Positions 40,601 through 51,389 are shown, counted from the first letter of the stretch. The stretch is DNA of 64,000 nt from Peronospora farinosa (GCA_947646735.1 CANTFK010000710.1:116528-180527), one strand, 5' to 3'. Notes: generated from the sequence alone by a model not told the origin. Made by a program: numbers and translations.

Positions 40601-41743
40601 ACTGGCTGAGCGCGGGATGCTGCTGGATGAAGTCGAGTCGACTTCGTACTGGGACTGCTTGGCTGTGCCCAAATCCAACAAGAAATCTGCCACATCTCGA
40701 CGAGGCGGACATTTGAAGCCTAAGCTCTCAAAGTAGCTCAATGCCTCATTTTGTGGCCCGTGGTACATCACATGACCCTCGTTCAAGATCATCACGTCGT
40801 CAAATAGCTCAAACACCTCGGGCGACGGCTGCAGCAGAGAAATCACGATTGTCTTGCGGAATTTCTTGGCAATGCTGCGCTGCGTCGTAATGATATCGAA
40901 AGTGGCGGCGCTGTCGAGACCCGTGCTAATCTCGTCCATCATCATGACGTACTTGTTACCGAACTCCATCTCGCCCGTGGTCACGCGCTTGCGCTCTCCG
41001 CCAGACACACCACGGATCATGGCGTCACCTACGATGGTATTTTGGCAGTTGTCAAGTCCAAGCTGCTGAATCACAATGTCTGGATAGTGTTTGAACATGG
41101 CACTAGCAGCGTCAAGTGCAGCTTTGTTCTCCTCGGGGGTACCGCTTGCGTAGTGCTGGGCGTCACGATCCGAGAAGCCTCCACCGCAGCAACCATGTGC
41201 AAACTCGAGTGTCTCCTTGACCGTGAGTGAAGGATAGTGCTTGTCACGCTGCGTGACATACGAGACAAACTGCGGAAGGCGTGTAAGTAATTCATTGGCA
41301 GGTGCACCATTGTACGTTACTTTACCCTCTGTGGTAACATTCTTTTCCTTGGGAAAGCGGCCGCTTAGCAGCTTCATGAGTGACGATTTGCCGGATCCAG
41401 GTTGGCCTAGAACGAGTGTAATGGTACCAGGCTTGAAGACGCCACTGATATTCTTGAGGATTTGTTTCTTGACTGTGTGTTTCTTGGCCTTCAGGCTTCG
41501 GACACTTTTCATGAGCTCATTGGGTAGTGTCGGCAGGTCCACCTTGATATCGGACTCGTCTTTCACGACAATGTCGGCTGAGATGGACACGTCTTTGAAG
41601 CGCACTTCCATCTGTGGGAGGGCCTTGCCAAGTGCCTTTTCCATGCGTGAGGCAACGTGTTCATGTAGTGCCTGTGGTCCTTGAGCCATGAGTGTTTTGC
41701 CATTATCGTACTGGATATCGACGGCAGATTTCGTCGTTGACAT
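37664..41743 (-). CDS. Full-size ABCG (PDR-type) ABC transporter
   Basis: 1,359 residues, intronless, ATG at 41743. Architecture is NBD-TMD-NBD-TMD, as in pleiotropic drug resistance pumps of the plasma membrane. NBD1: Walker A GQPGSGKSS (~113-121), signature VSGGERKRV (~246), Walker B YVMMMDE. TMD1 is at ~440-700 with about six hydrophobic segments and a Cys-rich extracellular loop (CVYKGIDYC). NBD2: Walker A GSSGAGKTT (~794), signature-like SVEQMKRLTIG in place of LSGGQ (usual for this family), Walker B VLFLDEPTSGLD. TMD2 runs to the C-terminus with the conserved FSGF region. Likely substrates are xenobiotics or lipids, not deducible here. Nothing suggests damage. A diverged repeat sits in its promoter at 41835-42012. 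Confidence 0.95.
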   Translation of the reverse strand: MSTTKSAVDIQYDNGKTLMAQGPQALHEHVASRMEKALGKALPQMEVRFKDVSISADIVVKDESDIKVDLPTLPNELMKSVRSLKAKKHTVKKQILKNISGVFKPGTITLVLGQPGSGKSSLMKLLSGRFPKEKNVTTEGKVTYNGAPANELLTRLPQFVSYVTQRDKHYPSLTVKETLEFAHGCCGGGFSDRDAQHYASGTPEENKAALDAASAMFKHYPDIVIQQLGLDNCQNTIVGDAMIRGVSGGERKRVTTGEMEFGNKYVMMMDEISTGLDSAATFDIITTQRSIAKKFRKTIVISLLQPSPEVFELFDDVMILNEGHVMYHGPQNEALSYFESLGFKCPPRRDVADFLLDLGTAKQSQYEVDSTSSSSIPRSASQYADVFTHSSIYKRMMQELHGPVHPNLIEDKMKHIDPIPEFHQTFWDSTVAVVQRQIKLTLRGYTFLVGRSIMVLLIGLLYASVFYQFNDTNAQLVMGIIFNAVLFVSLAQQAQIPVFIAARAVFYKQRRANFLRTSSFVLSNSVSQIPLGIAECLVFGSILYWMCGYVSTIKTYLLFELVLFMTNLAMASWFFFLSCASPDLNVANPVSMVSVLFFFLFAGFVITKEQIPDYLIWIYWIDPMAWSIRALAVNQYRDSSFDKCVYKGIDYCTNYNMTMGEYSLTTFEVPTEKFWLWYSLVFMAAAYVFFMFLSYIALEYYRYESPENVTLSSDNQEDVVDGYGLIQTPRSSAAGGETCLSIAPASKLQVIPVTIAFIDLRYSVPDPVNPKETIDLLKGISGYALPGTITALMGSSGAGKTTLMDVIAGRKTGGKITGQILLNGYPATDLAIRRSTGYCEQMDIHSESATFREALTFSAFLRQGVDVPDSYKYDSVNECLELLDLHPIADQIIRGSSVEQMKRLTIGVELAAQSSVLFLDEPTSGLDARSAKLIMDGVRKVANTGRTVVCTIHQPSTEVFSVFDSLLLLKRGGETVFAGELGNNASELIAYLESIEGVTKLKDNYNPATWMLEVTGAGVGNSNGDETDFVAVFKSSKHFQFLQSNLDQDGVSRPSTDLPELTYTDKRAATEFTQMKFLMQRFFTMYWRTASYNLTRFSLFLILGILFGITYINAEYSSYAGVNSGMGMLFCTTGFIGFISFSSVVPIASEDRLAFYRERASQTYNALWYFVAATVVEIPYVFIGTMIFLALYFPMVGFTGAATFFAYWVHLSMHVLWQVYFGQLMAYLLPTVEVATIFGVLLQVIFFLFSGFNPPGNSIPTGYKWLYDITPHRYSLALVASLVFGDCPSDGDGSEIGCKVMTGLPPSLSENMRVKDYLEDVFLMKHSQIWRNFAFVFGFIVIYRLLGLLTLRFVNHQKK

Positions 41744-42834
41744 TAATTCCCGCTTCGTGGTGATGAGCTGTTTAGATGGTGAGATTCTTGATTATCACTG
41801 AGGTGTAGAGGATATGAGAGAGACTGAAACTGCAAATTGAAAACTGAACGTTGTCGTTTATGTGGAAATCAATTAAGCGTAATCGCTCGTAGCGTAATCG
41901 TTATTGGTGGCGTAAACATTGTCACATAAACATATCCTGGCGTACTATTTCGTCCCCGTAATCACAAGACGAAGGTTATACTGATGTGCTACCGATATAC
42001 CGCGGCTTCATCGGTGGGCAGTCTGTCGTGGACGCACGCTGCCGACACGGCAATTTTGACAAAGAAGTAGTAGCGTCTCGTGGCAAGTCATACACTGGAA
42101 TGCTTTCGTCGAGGAGGGGTGTTGAAAACGTACGTTGAAACGTTGTGCTGATGTGACCAATGATGTTTAGAACGGACAACAACTAGCAGTTGTTGGGGCT
42201 AAAAAAGGCAGAATTTTCTTGGTTGCTTCTTTCAGCATAAATTGATTGGCTAGGAACATTTGTTGTACTTGAGAAGTAGCACGACTCTATCATCCGTTAT
42301 TTCCTACTCGCAGATGATGTGTATGCATAACCACACATAATGTGTAACACAACCACCAGCATCTACTGACATGTCGCCAGAGAGTATCCCGATGAATTGC
42401 TATAATAAAGCAGCAGTTCATTCCTCTGCTGGCGTATTGATTTATTTGTCTAGTGAATGTTGAACTTTAATCTGCAAATGTACAATCCTGGCGTTAGTGT
42501 GTGTTCGTAAGAAGAGCCAGGTGCAAGCAGACAATCCGATTGATAGCGGTGGTACAATAATATGTGTAGCAACAAGCCATAAGATAAGCCAAATATGAAA
42601 CAAATAGAGCGATGATATTTTTCATGTTCCGCTCTTCTTTTAGAGATAATTTATCTGGAATTCTCTGTATTGCAATGCGGACTCGACCCTGGCAGCCAAC
42701 TAGTCGCGTAATCATAGCTCCATCTTTGATGCTGGCACCACAATTAACTAAGCCCATATGACGGGGCTGGTTGGCATCATTGCTTCCTGTGGGAAAGCCT
42801 AATGTAAGTACTCTTAGTAAGATCACTAAGAACG
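41744..42834. promoter_or_regulatory. Divergent region between ABC transporter and MFS gene
   Basis: About 1.1 kb holding both promoters. Includes the repeat at 41835-42012. The remainder (42013-42834) shows no recognisable element; a minus frame at 42494-42847 overlaps the MFS start and has no homology. Confidence 0.4.
41835..42012. repeat. Dispersed repeat, inverted relative to the copy at 63851-64000
   Basis: Begins AATTGAAAACTGAACGTTGTC and ends near ACCGCGGCTT, with several CGATTACG/CGTAATCG-like words. The reverse complement aligns along its full length with the last 150 bp of the window. It lies about 90 bp upstream of the ABC transporter ATG. Confidence 0.75.
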
Positions 42835-44337
42835 ATGGCATCCGCACCGTCTATTCACCACTAACAGAAGTCGTCGCACTCCTACGCCATTATCGTGTGC
42901 GTATTCGTCGCTCTTGGTGGTCTCTTCTTCGGCTATGACCAGGGGGTTACCTCGGGCGTACTCATCATGGACTCGTTCCTCAACGACTACTGCGTCGGCT
43001 AGCACAACTTTACGTACGAGCAGTGCACGTCCTCGTCGTCCAACTTGCCTACCGAATGGATCGGATTCACAGTCTGGTATAATATGGCGTACAACTTGGG
43101 CTGCCTTGGTGGTGCCTTTGTAGGTGGCTACGTGGCAGACAAGCTGGGACGTCGGTGGACCATCTTCACGGCCGGTCTGCTCTTCTGTATTGGCACGTCT
43201 TGGGTGTCCTTTAACAAAGCGCAGGCACATGAGCTTATGTACATCGCTCGCGTGATTCAGGGCTTTGGTGTGGGCAACTCGTCGTTCTCGCTACCGCTCT
43301 TCGTCGCTGAAATGGCCCTTAAAGAGCTTCGCGGCTTGCTCTCGGGCTTCATACAAATGACCGTCGTGACGGGCCTCTTCATGGCCAACGTTGTCAACAT
43401 TATCGTGGAGCACCGTGACCACGGTTGGCGTACGTCCAACGGTGTGGCAATGGCCGCTCCTTTTATTGTTATGCTCGGCATCTTCTTCGTACCGGAGAGT
43501 CCTCGCTGGACATACCTGCACAAAGGCAAGGAGGAGGCGGAGAAGGTCCTCAAGCGTTTTCGCCAGACTGAAAACGTCGGTCGTGAGCTGAAGGTGATCG
43601 GCGACCAGGTCGCAGAGGAGTTGGCGTCCGACAAAGGACTCGTGGAACTGCTTGAGCCATCCATCCGTAAGCGTATGCTACTCCAGGTGCTGCAGCAGGC
43701 AACGGGCATCAACCCCATCATGAGCTACGGCGCTCTTATCTTCCAGGACATCACGAAAGCTGGTATCTATTCGGCCTTCTTTCTTTCTGGTGTCAACTTC
43801 CTTAGTACCATTCCTGCCATGCGCTGGGTGGATACGTTTGGCCGTCGTCAGTTGCTTCTGATTGGTGCCGTCGGTATGGTAATAGGCCACTTATTCGCTG
43901 CCATCTTGTTCACTGTCATTTGCGACGGCAATGTGGAGAACGCCGGATGCCCGAGCGTGGGTGGCTGGTTCATTTGTGTCGGCACGGCCTTACTCGCGTT
44001 CAACTTTGCCATCTCCTGGGGCCCCGTGTGCTGGATCTACCCCGCTGAAATCTTCTCGTTGGGTGTGCGTGCTCCGGCCGTGGCTCTCTCCACGGCTGCC
44101 AACTGGGCCATGGGCGCCGTCATGACGGAAGTGGTCAAGCTGTTTCCGCACCTGAACATCAACGGAGTCTTCTTCCTATTCTCCGGTCTGTGTTGCATCT
44201 GTGGCGTGTTCGTGTACTTGTTCTGCCCAGAGACGAAGGGCATGATGCTGGAGGACATCGAGTTGTTGTTCAACAGCAAGAAGCCGAAGTCACCTGGTTT
44301 CGCGGAAATTAAGTCGCCGCAGCCGATGCTAGAGTAA
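42835..44337 (+). pseudogene. MFS sugar porter (hexose transporter), two in-frame stops
   Basis: Sugar-porter family of the major facilitator superfamily; a plasma-membrane hexose/H+ symporter by homology. The frame from ATG 42835 covers about 500 codons with all family marks: LGGLFFGYDQGVTSG (TM1), DKLGRRWT, PESPRW, QQATGINPIMSYG, DTFGRRQL, WIYPAEIFSLGVR and PETKGM near the C-terminus. Two stops interrupt it: TAA at 42862-42864 (codon 10) and TAG at 43000-43002, in the TM1-TM2 loop where Trp is expected (VGWHN in relatives). The rest is open and well conserved, so inactivation is recent, or there is a sequencing error or stop readthrough. Divergent from the ABC transporter. Confidence 0.85.
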
Positions 44338-45230
44338 AGTGTCTTAGTTGAGGTCGTGCTGTCAAGCCTTGTAGTGCTACGTTACACAAGTAGTAGCGAA
44401 GGCGCAACAGTGTCATCTCCTTCTCTATCGTGCAATATTTTTTGTCTATCTGCCTCATTCATTCTAGCTTCCTTTCTATCCACCCTCCAACCTAACTATG
44501 CCTTCGATGATATAACCCCATCGCAAGTTGTCGGTCGTGTTAACGAAGCTATTGTGAACAACCGTATGTAAGTGCATCTCTCGTAAAACTCAGCGGGTGT
44601 CACGCTAGCGCAATAGCATGCATACCTGTGGTTCTTAAGGTCGAATGCAAACCCAGGATCCCCATGCCCATGATGCCGGGCAAGCTGCGACAGCGAAGAA
44701 ATTCGCCGTGGTAAGCTGACAAATGCAGCAGCCGAGCGTGACACACGCAGCTATACGATCGACCTAGGCATGTCAAAAATTCTGCGAGTGCCATCACGTA
44801 GATGTATTACCGACTATTGTAGCTTACACGTGCATCTTGTCATCTCATTCGTTATTCACCACACACACGATAGTACAATATTCTCATACACCAACGAGAA
44901 CTAAGTTTATGTGTTTTGAGGTTTTATCGATGGAAGATAGTCGTCGGACCGTGATGAAGGCTCACGTCCAGCTCTTGAAAAGAGATGCAAATAATAAACT
45001 CAGCTACAACGGGAATGGGAAACAGGCCAATTGGGCCAGTATGCGCATTAAGACAGCCTTCGAGAAGCCAATGGCCATTGAAGCCACTGACTACTAATGG
45101 CAAATCACAGACGACGGCTCGGTCACCGCTTCCGACTTTGAGCGGGAATACAGCTGATGTGTACGGTCAATACATGCACGATAAACTAAAATTTTAACAA
45201 GCGCGTTCCCCGCGGGCGTCTTCGACAACT
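44338..45230. other. Spacer upstream of a LINE ORF2 fragment
   Basis: About 0.9 kb. It should hold the 3' end of the MFS transcript and perhaps the 5' part of the LINE. A plus frame near 44930-45097 (MEDSRRTVMKAHVQLLKRD..) is open but unrecognised; it might be a LINE ORF1 remnant. Confidence 0.35.
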
Positions 45231-45510
45231 ATGTCTCGAAAAAAATTTACGCAGAATATACGCGGTTTTTCTTGCAAATCTCGACCAGTATGGATGGCAG
45301 CATGGCGTGATGCGCCACGTAAAACTCCACCAGATATATGGTGTATTTAAGAAACACACGTCGCCACTCAGAAGGAAGCGGAAGACTTAGATCGTGACTG
45401 GAGAAAAAACTTTGGGGGCTATATAAAGAAGATTCACCGTCACCTCTTTTGTAGACGGGCACTTCTACGAAGTTGCCTCGTACTACGAGCAAACACCTTA
45501 TGCACAAGCG
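45231..45510 (+). pseudogene. LINE ORF2 endonuclease fragment
   Basis: From ATG 45231: MSRKKFTQNIRGF, RPVWMAAWRDAPRK, PPDIWCI, then ETHVATQKEAEDLDRDWRK. TQN-x-RG and the (Q)ETH motif mark the N-terminus of the APE-type endonuclease of non-LTR retrotransposons. The Gln of QETH is a TAA stop. The homology fades by ~45510, where gypsy LTR sequence begins. It is probably the 5' part of the LINE seen again at 52.3 kb. Confidence 0.75.
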
Positions 45511-45540
45511 AGGAAGCGGTTAGACCGTCTTACCTTCGCG

Positions 45541-46048
45541 TGCGAGGGTGGTTGGGAGGTTGGTTGGGAGGTTGGTCGACTGCTTAAGCAGTCGTACCAC
45601 CAGTTGCCTCTCGCTTAAGCGAGAGTGCAACGAACTTCTTAACACAAAGGCACCGACGTCACGCAGAAGCTTTTCAACTTCTCGTGCGTGGTGCGTTTGT
45701 TTAAGTAAATTCAAGACTGAGCTATATTTAATTAATTATATCTAAATATATACTTAACTACTGATTGGCTATATATATATATAGATCGGATACGCGACTC
45801 TTTAGAAGCGTATCCTGTCGCATGATCTTAAATCTAGATTTAAGATCGCTAATGACGTCCTTCTGAGACGTCGCGATGCCTAGCTTCAACTAGCGTCATC
45901 CCTTCTCATGTGAATCCATAAATGGATATCACATTCACGAGGGTGGATCACATTTGTGTATGACAGGTCAAAATTAATCATGGATACTTTTAGACCAAAC
46001 ATTAAGTATATTACTTAATTTTTACGTGTAACTAGATGCCCTGTTACA
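45541..46048 (+). repeat. Gypsy LTR, hairpin-rich
   Basis: Ends CCTGTTACA at 46048, followed by CCATCCCCC and a gag ORF; the 5' boundary is approximate. It contains perfect palindromes at 45577-45594 (18 bp), 45608-45625 (18 bp) and 45824-45847 (24 bp), and stem-loops at 45788-45815 and 45854-45872. Confidence 0.65.
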
Positions 46049-46154
46049 CCATCCCCCATTTTAGAACGATGTTTACATTTTGTAAAACATCGCCTAAGAG
46101 ACAGAGAGACTTGCGAGCCGTTATACACGCGCCGCTTTAGTCTGTTCAGTACTC

Positions 46155-47020
46155 ATGCCACCGAAACGTGGTAAGGCTGATGGGTCGCCTGCAAAGGCAC
46201 CCATGCAGTCCAGCACTAAGCGCACGCGACGCGATTCATCGCAGCTGTCGCAAAGTGCGTCAGGCACTGGGGTGAATCTTCCATCTCACTATAATGTGGA
46301 TGAAGATCCATCTCTCATTGTAGACTACAATGAGACTACACCACTGCCATCACCCCAAAGTGGCGATGAGCATAGTGCATTGATGAGACATATGTCCCCA
46401 TCATTTGAGGCACCCGTCCCTGTGGAAGCATCTATGCTTCCTACAAGCGAAGGTAAAGCCTCGTCGTCTGCGCCTACGAGCGCAGCGACTACGACTGAGC
46501 ACGCTACTTCGAAAGGAGTAGTCGCGACTTAGTCAGATGTAACTTCTAAAGCTGATATCTTGACAATCCATAATGTAGAGTCAGACTCAGGTGAGTGTGA
46601 GCTGAAAGCTCTACCAAGTACACCTTCGGCCTCACTAGCCCGCCATCGCGAGGGCGGCTACGTGAGTGGTGGCTTGCCACCAATGCCACCTCCATCTGAG
46701 TGGATGAACTCGGATGGGTCTAGCGCAGCGCTTTTGCAGCGTGCCACTATTGACGCTCATAGATATTATAGCGTCTTTCCTTTGTGGAAAAAGCAGGGCA
46801 AAGCACTTGGTCGTTATTTCCCAATTCCAGTCGTGCTGCGTTCTATGAAAGAGCCGACGAATATGAAGCTGAACTTTGGCGTCGTGTAACGTTGCACGTA
46901 GATGCCACGAAACAACGGTCGCAGCGAATCAGCTTCCCCATGAAGCGTGCGCATGAAATTATGGGTGGTAAGCGATCCCCAATTGACTCTCGCCACGGTT
47001 CTTCTGCTAGTCCTTCCGGA
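46155..47020 (+). pseudogene. Gypsy gag, plus strand, broken
   Basis: Starts MPPKRGKADGSPAK about 107 bp after the LTR end, a normal gag position. Ser/Thr/Pro-rich N-terminus. A stop at ~46530 and a frameshift at ~46880 interrupt it; the other frame continues with ERADEYEAELWRRVTLHVDA and MKRAHEIMGGKR. It meets the convergent pol of another element at ~47022. Confidence 0.55.
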
Positions 47021-47021
47021 C

Positions 47022-48317
47022 CTAGCAGAAAGAAGACAGCTGGTGCTGCTTCACATAAGCAGCCACCAGCCCAGGCACGTCAACGTGCAAAGCGTCCACA
47101 GGCTCCCACGAGTCAAAGCTTGTTGGGTAACCCTTCCACTGGACAAGGATTTGGAGCTTTCGCTTCACAAACCGGTAGGCCAACAGCCTTCCAACAAGAA
47201 AGCGCGTGTTCCCATCCGTGTCCACCAACACAGGTGGCGCCCGATAGGAGTGGCGATTACGCCCACCTACTCGCGGCTGCCTACCCTGCTGCTGTTCAGT
47301 CGCAGGCTGAGTCCGCTGCGCTGAAGAGGCAGGCGAAAGACCTCGAGAGTCAAGTCTCGCGACTGACTTCGGATCTGCGCGATGTGAGGGCGAAGGACCG
47401 TCAGGGGTATGACCGTCTGAAGCTTCGGATGGATCCGTTAGAGCGATTGGTGTAAGAGACCTGCCTCAAGCGCGGAGTCCTCCTCGTTCACCCAGTCTTC
47501 TATAGCCTTGTTCGTATACGGGGAGCCTATCGGCTCCTCGTCGCCTGATCGGCCACGACGCTCGACTCACAGTCGACGTCACCATCGGTCTCGTTAGACC
47601 GATGTGGATATGTGATCTCTTCTGGATCAACATACCGTTTCAGACGACCCACGTAAAATACGGGGTGCGTCTTTATATACGGTGGGAGAGTGAGCCTATA
47701 ATTTAGGTCTCCAACTTCTTCAACCACTGTAAAGGGCCCAATGAATCGGGGCAATAGCTTAGTAGTACCATCAGGTAGTACAAAGATTGCATGTTTAGGT
47801 AGGGTGGCAGTACTTAATAGCACTTTGTCCCCCACACTAAAGTATTCATTGTTTTTGCGACCATGCTGGTCTGCATATTTTTTTTGCTTGTCCTGTGCGC
47901 TTGCCATTGCGTCACGGACTTAACGTGTGATGACCAATCGCTCATTCACAAAGCGCTGAGCTTCGCTCACGCTTTTAGCATCCAGCTCGCCTATGACGCC
48001 TCCAAGAGGTCGGTCATGGGTCGAAGCAGTTGACAATACTATCGTGTCATCATCAAGGAGCACTGGCATTTCTTGCCGTGCCTCCTTTGTGACACCTATA
48101 GATGTCGTGACCACTGCTAAACTAGCAGTGTCACTAGGGAAACCTTGGCCCTCTTTGGCATTCGCACCGAGCGAAGTGAGGGGCCCTCCCCCACTAAGAC
48201 TCGGGTTGCGCATAAAAGAGACTGACGTCCTAGGATAGCGCAGCCCATTAATATTAACGGTGATTCACCCTTACTGGCATAAACACTGTTGTTAATAGCA
48301 AACTCCACGAATGACAA
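47022..48317 (-). pseudogene. Gypsy integrase C-terminal region and chromodomain
   Basis: Minus-strand pieces: a variable segment 48317-47920 (VGEGPSLRS, VTTSIGVTKEARQEMPVLLDDD); the integrase C-terminal domain 47907-47527 (MASAQDKQKKYADQHGRK, VGDKVLL, FIGPFTV, HPVFYVGRLK); and a chromodomain 47231-47022 (FLVGRLLAY, LVQWKGYPTSFDSWEP). Chromodomains direct integration to heterochromatin in this lineage. The pieces are separated by stops. Confidence 0.8.
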
Positions 48318-48343
48318 CTGCTTGCTTCATTCTTTGGGAGTCG

Positions 48344-48949
48344 CTACTGTACGCAACACATCCGCCACAACTCGATTGGCACGTTCTGTTTGGCCATCAG
48401 TTTGACGGTTGACATGTGGAGCTTGCTTCCCAGCAGCTCAAACACATGTCGCCAAAAAATCGACGTAAAACGCGAATTCCGGTCCGATACTATGGACTCG
48501 GGCATCCCGTGTAGTCGATACACGTGATTCAGAAACAAGAGGGCAGCCTTTTTTCCTGAGATCTTGGTGCTACATGGTGCCAAATGCACCATCTTGCTCA
48601 GTCTGTCTACAAAGACGACGAGCCCCGTCCTGCCTTTATGGTCAGGCGGTAAGCCAAACATGAAGTCCAAACTGACCGACCTCCAACATTCAGTTGGAAT
48701 CGGCAGTGACTTCAGTGGCGCACTGTTCGAAGGTGCAGGCTTTATGCGCTGACACTCTTCGCAAGAGCGAATATAGTTGGCCACCCACCGATATAGGTGG
48801 GGCCACCAAAATTCTTCTGACACTCGTAAGAATGTTTTTTCACGGCCCAGATGCCCACTAGATGGCGCATCATGGCACTCGTGAAGTATCATCAGCTTGA
48901 GATCTATGTCATGAGGGACATAGATTCTCAATAGATCACAGGGTGACAC
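48344..48949 (-). pseudogene. Gypsy integrase zinc finger and catalytic core
   Basis: H2C2 motif (HECHDAPSSGHLG..CEECQRIK), then LDFMFGLPPD, LSKMVHLAPC and the second Asp in SIVSDRNSRF. The segment with the catalytic Glu (DGQTER) lies in another frame after a break near 48390. Confidence 0.85.
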
Positions 48950-49885
48950 TTGATGCCATAATTAGGCCATCACTGGAACTAAAGCGATTAAGCTTCGCTT
49001 TGAGGTGCGACAGAAGGGTAACCTTTCGTCCACCAAAATGATCCAACAGCAGGCGACAATGTTCGTCCTGACTGTAACACTCCTTGATATCGGAGGCCAT
49101 TGAGCTCGTCACATGGTAGGCCTTCATGGCTGCCAATGTTGACGACTCAACTTGTGCTTTCGCAAGAGACACACTTTCCTGGTGTATTGCCTCGAAGTCT
49201 GGTCTGCGCGATAACGCGTCAGCCAAGACATTCGACTTACCCGGCTTATATTCAACTTTGAAATTAAATTAGGAGAAGAATGTTAGCCATCTTGCCATTC
49301 TTGGCGAGAGGTGCGGTGAATTTATAGCGGTACGCAGTGATGCGTGATCCGTATAAACCACAAAAGGTTCGGTGCCCAAGAGGTGCACCCGAAACTTCAC
49401 AAGGGCATACTTCATTGAAAGTAGCTCCTTGTCATGCACAGGGTAATTCAGCTCGGCAGCTTCCAAAAGCCGAGAATGATACAAGATGACGCGGTCAATG
49501 CCACTGTCATCCTTCTGCATGAGCGCGCTGCCGATTGCAAAATTTCTTGCATCGCAGACGACACTAAAGGGATTGTCCGCGTCTGTTAATTCCAAGACCG
49601 GTGCCTCTACAATAGATTGCTTCACTGATGTGCATCTTCTTTCTCCTTTAACCAAGTTCATCCTGCATCCTTTTTCAAAAGTTCAGACAATGGCTTGGTC
49701 TGCTCCGCATAATTCTTGCTGTACTGATGCAAGTAATTAGCGAGCCCAAGGAATTGGCGCAGACCCTTCACATTACGTAGGACAGTCATTCCTTGATAGC
49801 CTTTACCGCTTCTGGGTCTGCTCGTACACCATGGGTACCTACGATGCAGCCCAGCACAGGTATCTCGGGGACCCCTATTACGCAC
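48936..49885 (-). pseudogene. Gypsy RNase H and connection to integrase
   Basis: 49661-49269 contains FSVVCDARNFAIGSALMQ, LSMKYALVKFRVHLLG and VVYTDHASLRTA, typical RNase H. 49226-48936 begins MADALSRRPDFEAI. 49885-49658 carries the RT thumb region (LRQFLGLANYLHQY). Confidence 0.85.
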
Positions 49886-50463
49886 TTTTTCAAGTTCACG
49901 TATAATTTAGCGTCACCCAGTGTCTGGAACACAGCGTCTAAATGACGCTTGTGCGACTCTATCGCGCTCGGACCGTCCTCCGCCCTACTATGCACGAATA
50001 CATCGTCAAATTAATGGGGCGCGTAGGCACGGTGCTGACGCATCACGTGAGCCACCACTCGTTTGAATGTTGCCGGAGCATTTTTCAACCCTTGTGGCAT
50101 CACAAGCCACTCCCACAGCATACCGCTTGGGGTGCTTACTGCCGTTTTGGCTACATCGGTATCTCTCATGAGAACCTGATAGTAGCCATCCTTCCGATCC
50201 AACGCGGAAAAGATAGTTGACTTTCCCATGGAATTCAACAAAACATCTTTTAGCGGGATCGGCGTTTGAGCCGGAATGGTGGCCGTGTTCAGCTTATTAT
50301 AAGCATGAACCACGCGCCATCCACCCGTTGCTTTACGCACACAAAAGGCCGGGCTGCAGTGAGGCGACTTGCTCTCACGTACATGTCCCGCCTTGGCTCG
50401 CTTGTCAAAGAACTCATCGATGTAATCGACTTGTTCCTTCGGCAATAACCATTGCCTGGTCAC
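49786..50463 (-). pseudogene. Gypsy reverse transcriptase
   Basis: LPKEQVDYIDEFF, GHVRESKSPHCSPAF, WRVVHAYNKLN, FSALDRKDGYYQ, MPQGLKNAPATF; the catalytic block reads FDDVFVHSRAEDG, immediately preceded by an in-frame TAA at ~50011. Then LYVNLKKC and LGCIVGTHGV. All RT blocks are recognisable but split. Confidence 0.88.
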
Positions 50464-50753
50464 ACAATACTTGGTGCCAGGCTCCAGGTCAATCTCGTTC
50501 CTGATGCCCTAACGGCCGGTAGGCGGATCGGCACTTCTGCTGGAAACACATCACGGTGTTTTCACAGAACATCATAGAACGGGCTGTCCTTCAAGGCATC
50601 CCAGCCTTGAGCAGCGAACCGTTTCTTTTTGTCGGTCTCCAAGACGCTCTCATCCATTGTGGATGAAGAGCAACAGTCCACCACGTTCTCTTCTGGAACT
50701 GGTGCGACTATCTCGTGGATCTTTCCTTCCTTTCATTCGGACAGGAACAGATC

Positions 50754-51335
50754 CTAAGTAATCTCCGAAAGCTTTACCATCTCCTCAGCAGATGCCAAGA
50801 CAAGTTGGACCACCTCAATTGAGGATGCCTCCGACATCTTGTCTTCGACGACCTCAACCAACTCGTTCGTAGGTCCTTCCTCTTTGGCCGAGACTGATCC
50901 AATGGTCACTCGTTTCGACGTGCCTTTGATCGTCTTTATATGTCTGGTGCTCGTTGTTCGAGTCACCACGACCTTTGACCTGGAAGAAGGTGTCGTTGCT
51001 GCAATAGCCAACACACTCCTTCCAACCGCACCAGGCTCATGGCTCTGTACCGGTTCTTGTGGCGCTTGACTTCCTGTCACCCCACCATCAACTGCCACAG
51101 GCTCTCGCTTCTGTGCAGGACTATTGGACGCATGACTACCTGTCATCGCCCCATTCACTACACCAGTCTTTTCGACCTGGGTAGGAATTTGTGTCACCTG
51201 ACTTTCTGTCAGGGCACTTCCAACTACACCACTCCTTTTGAGCTGGGTACTTCCTGGTGTCGATTGACATACCGTCATCACATCCTCGACTGTGTTGGAC
51301 ACAGTATCAGCCACATCAGCCTCTCGCAAAAGCAC
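50754..51335 (-). pseudogene. Gypsy protease-RT linker with 22-residue repeats
   Basis: Low-complexity region with three to four degenerate units of about 22 residues, each with a GVV/VAV start, a TGS/TES centre and a Gln-Pro-rich end (for example GVVNGAMTGSHASNSPAQ), then an acidic tail (EVVEDKMSEASSIEVVQ). No known domain. The same linker recurs on plus at 59970-60300 and in part at 56070-56230. Confidence 0.6.
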
Positions 51336-51389
51336 ATCCTTTCCGGTGTCTTGCGTAGAGCTAGCGATTGTGCGTGTACGCCAGTCTAT

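Noticed and set aside
42494..42847. 117-codon minus ORF with a hydrophobic N-terminus
   Set aside because: Starts at GTG, overlaps the MFS start in antisense and has no homology.
24979..43002. RIP-like C-to-T mutation behind the stops in copia B, the LINE and the MFS gene
   Set aside because: The visible stops are transitions, but the sample is tiny and near-identical repeats here are mostly unmutated, which argues against repeat-induced mutation.
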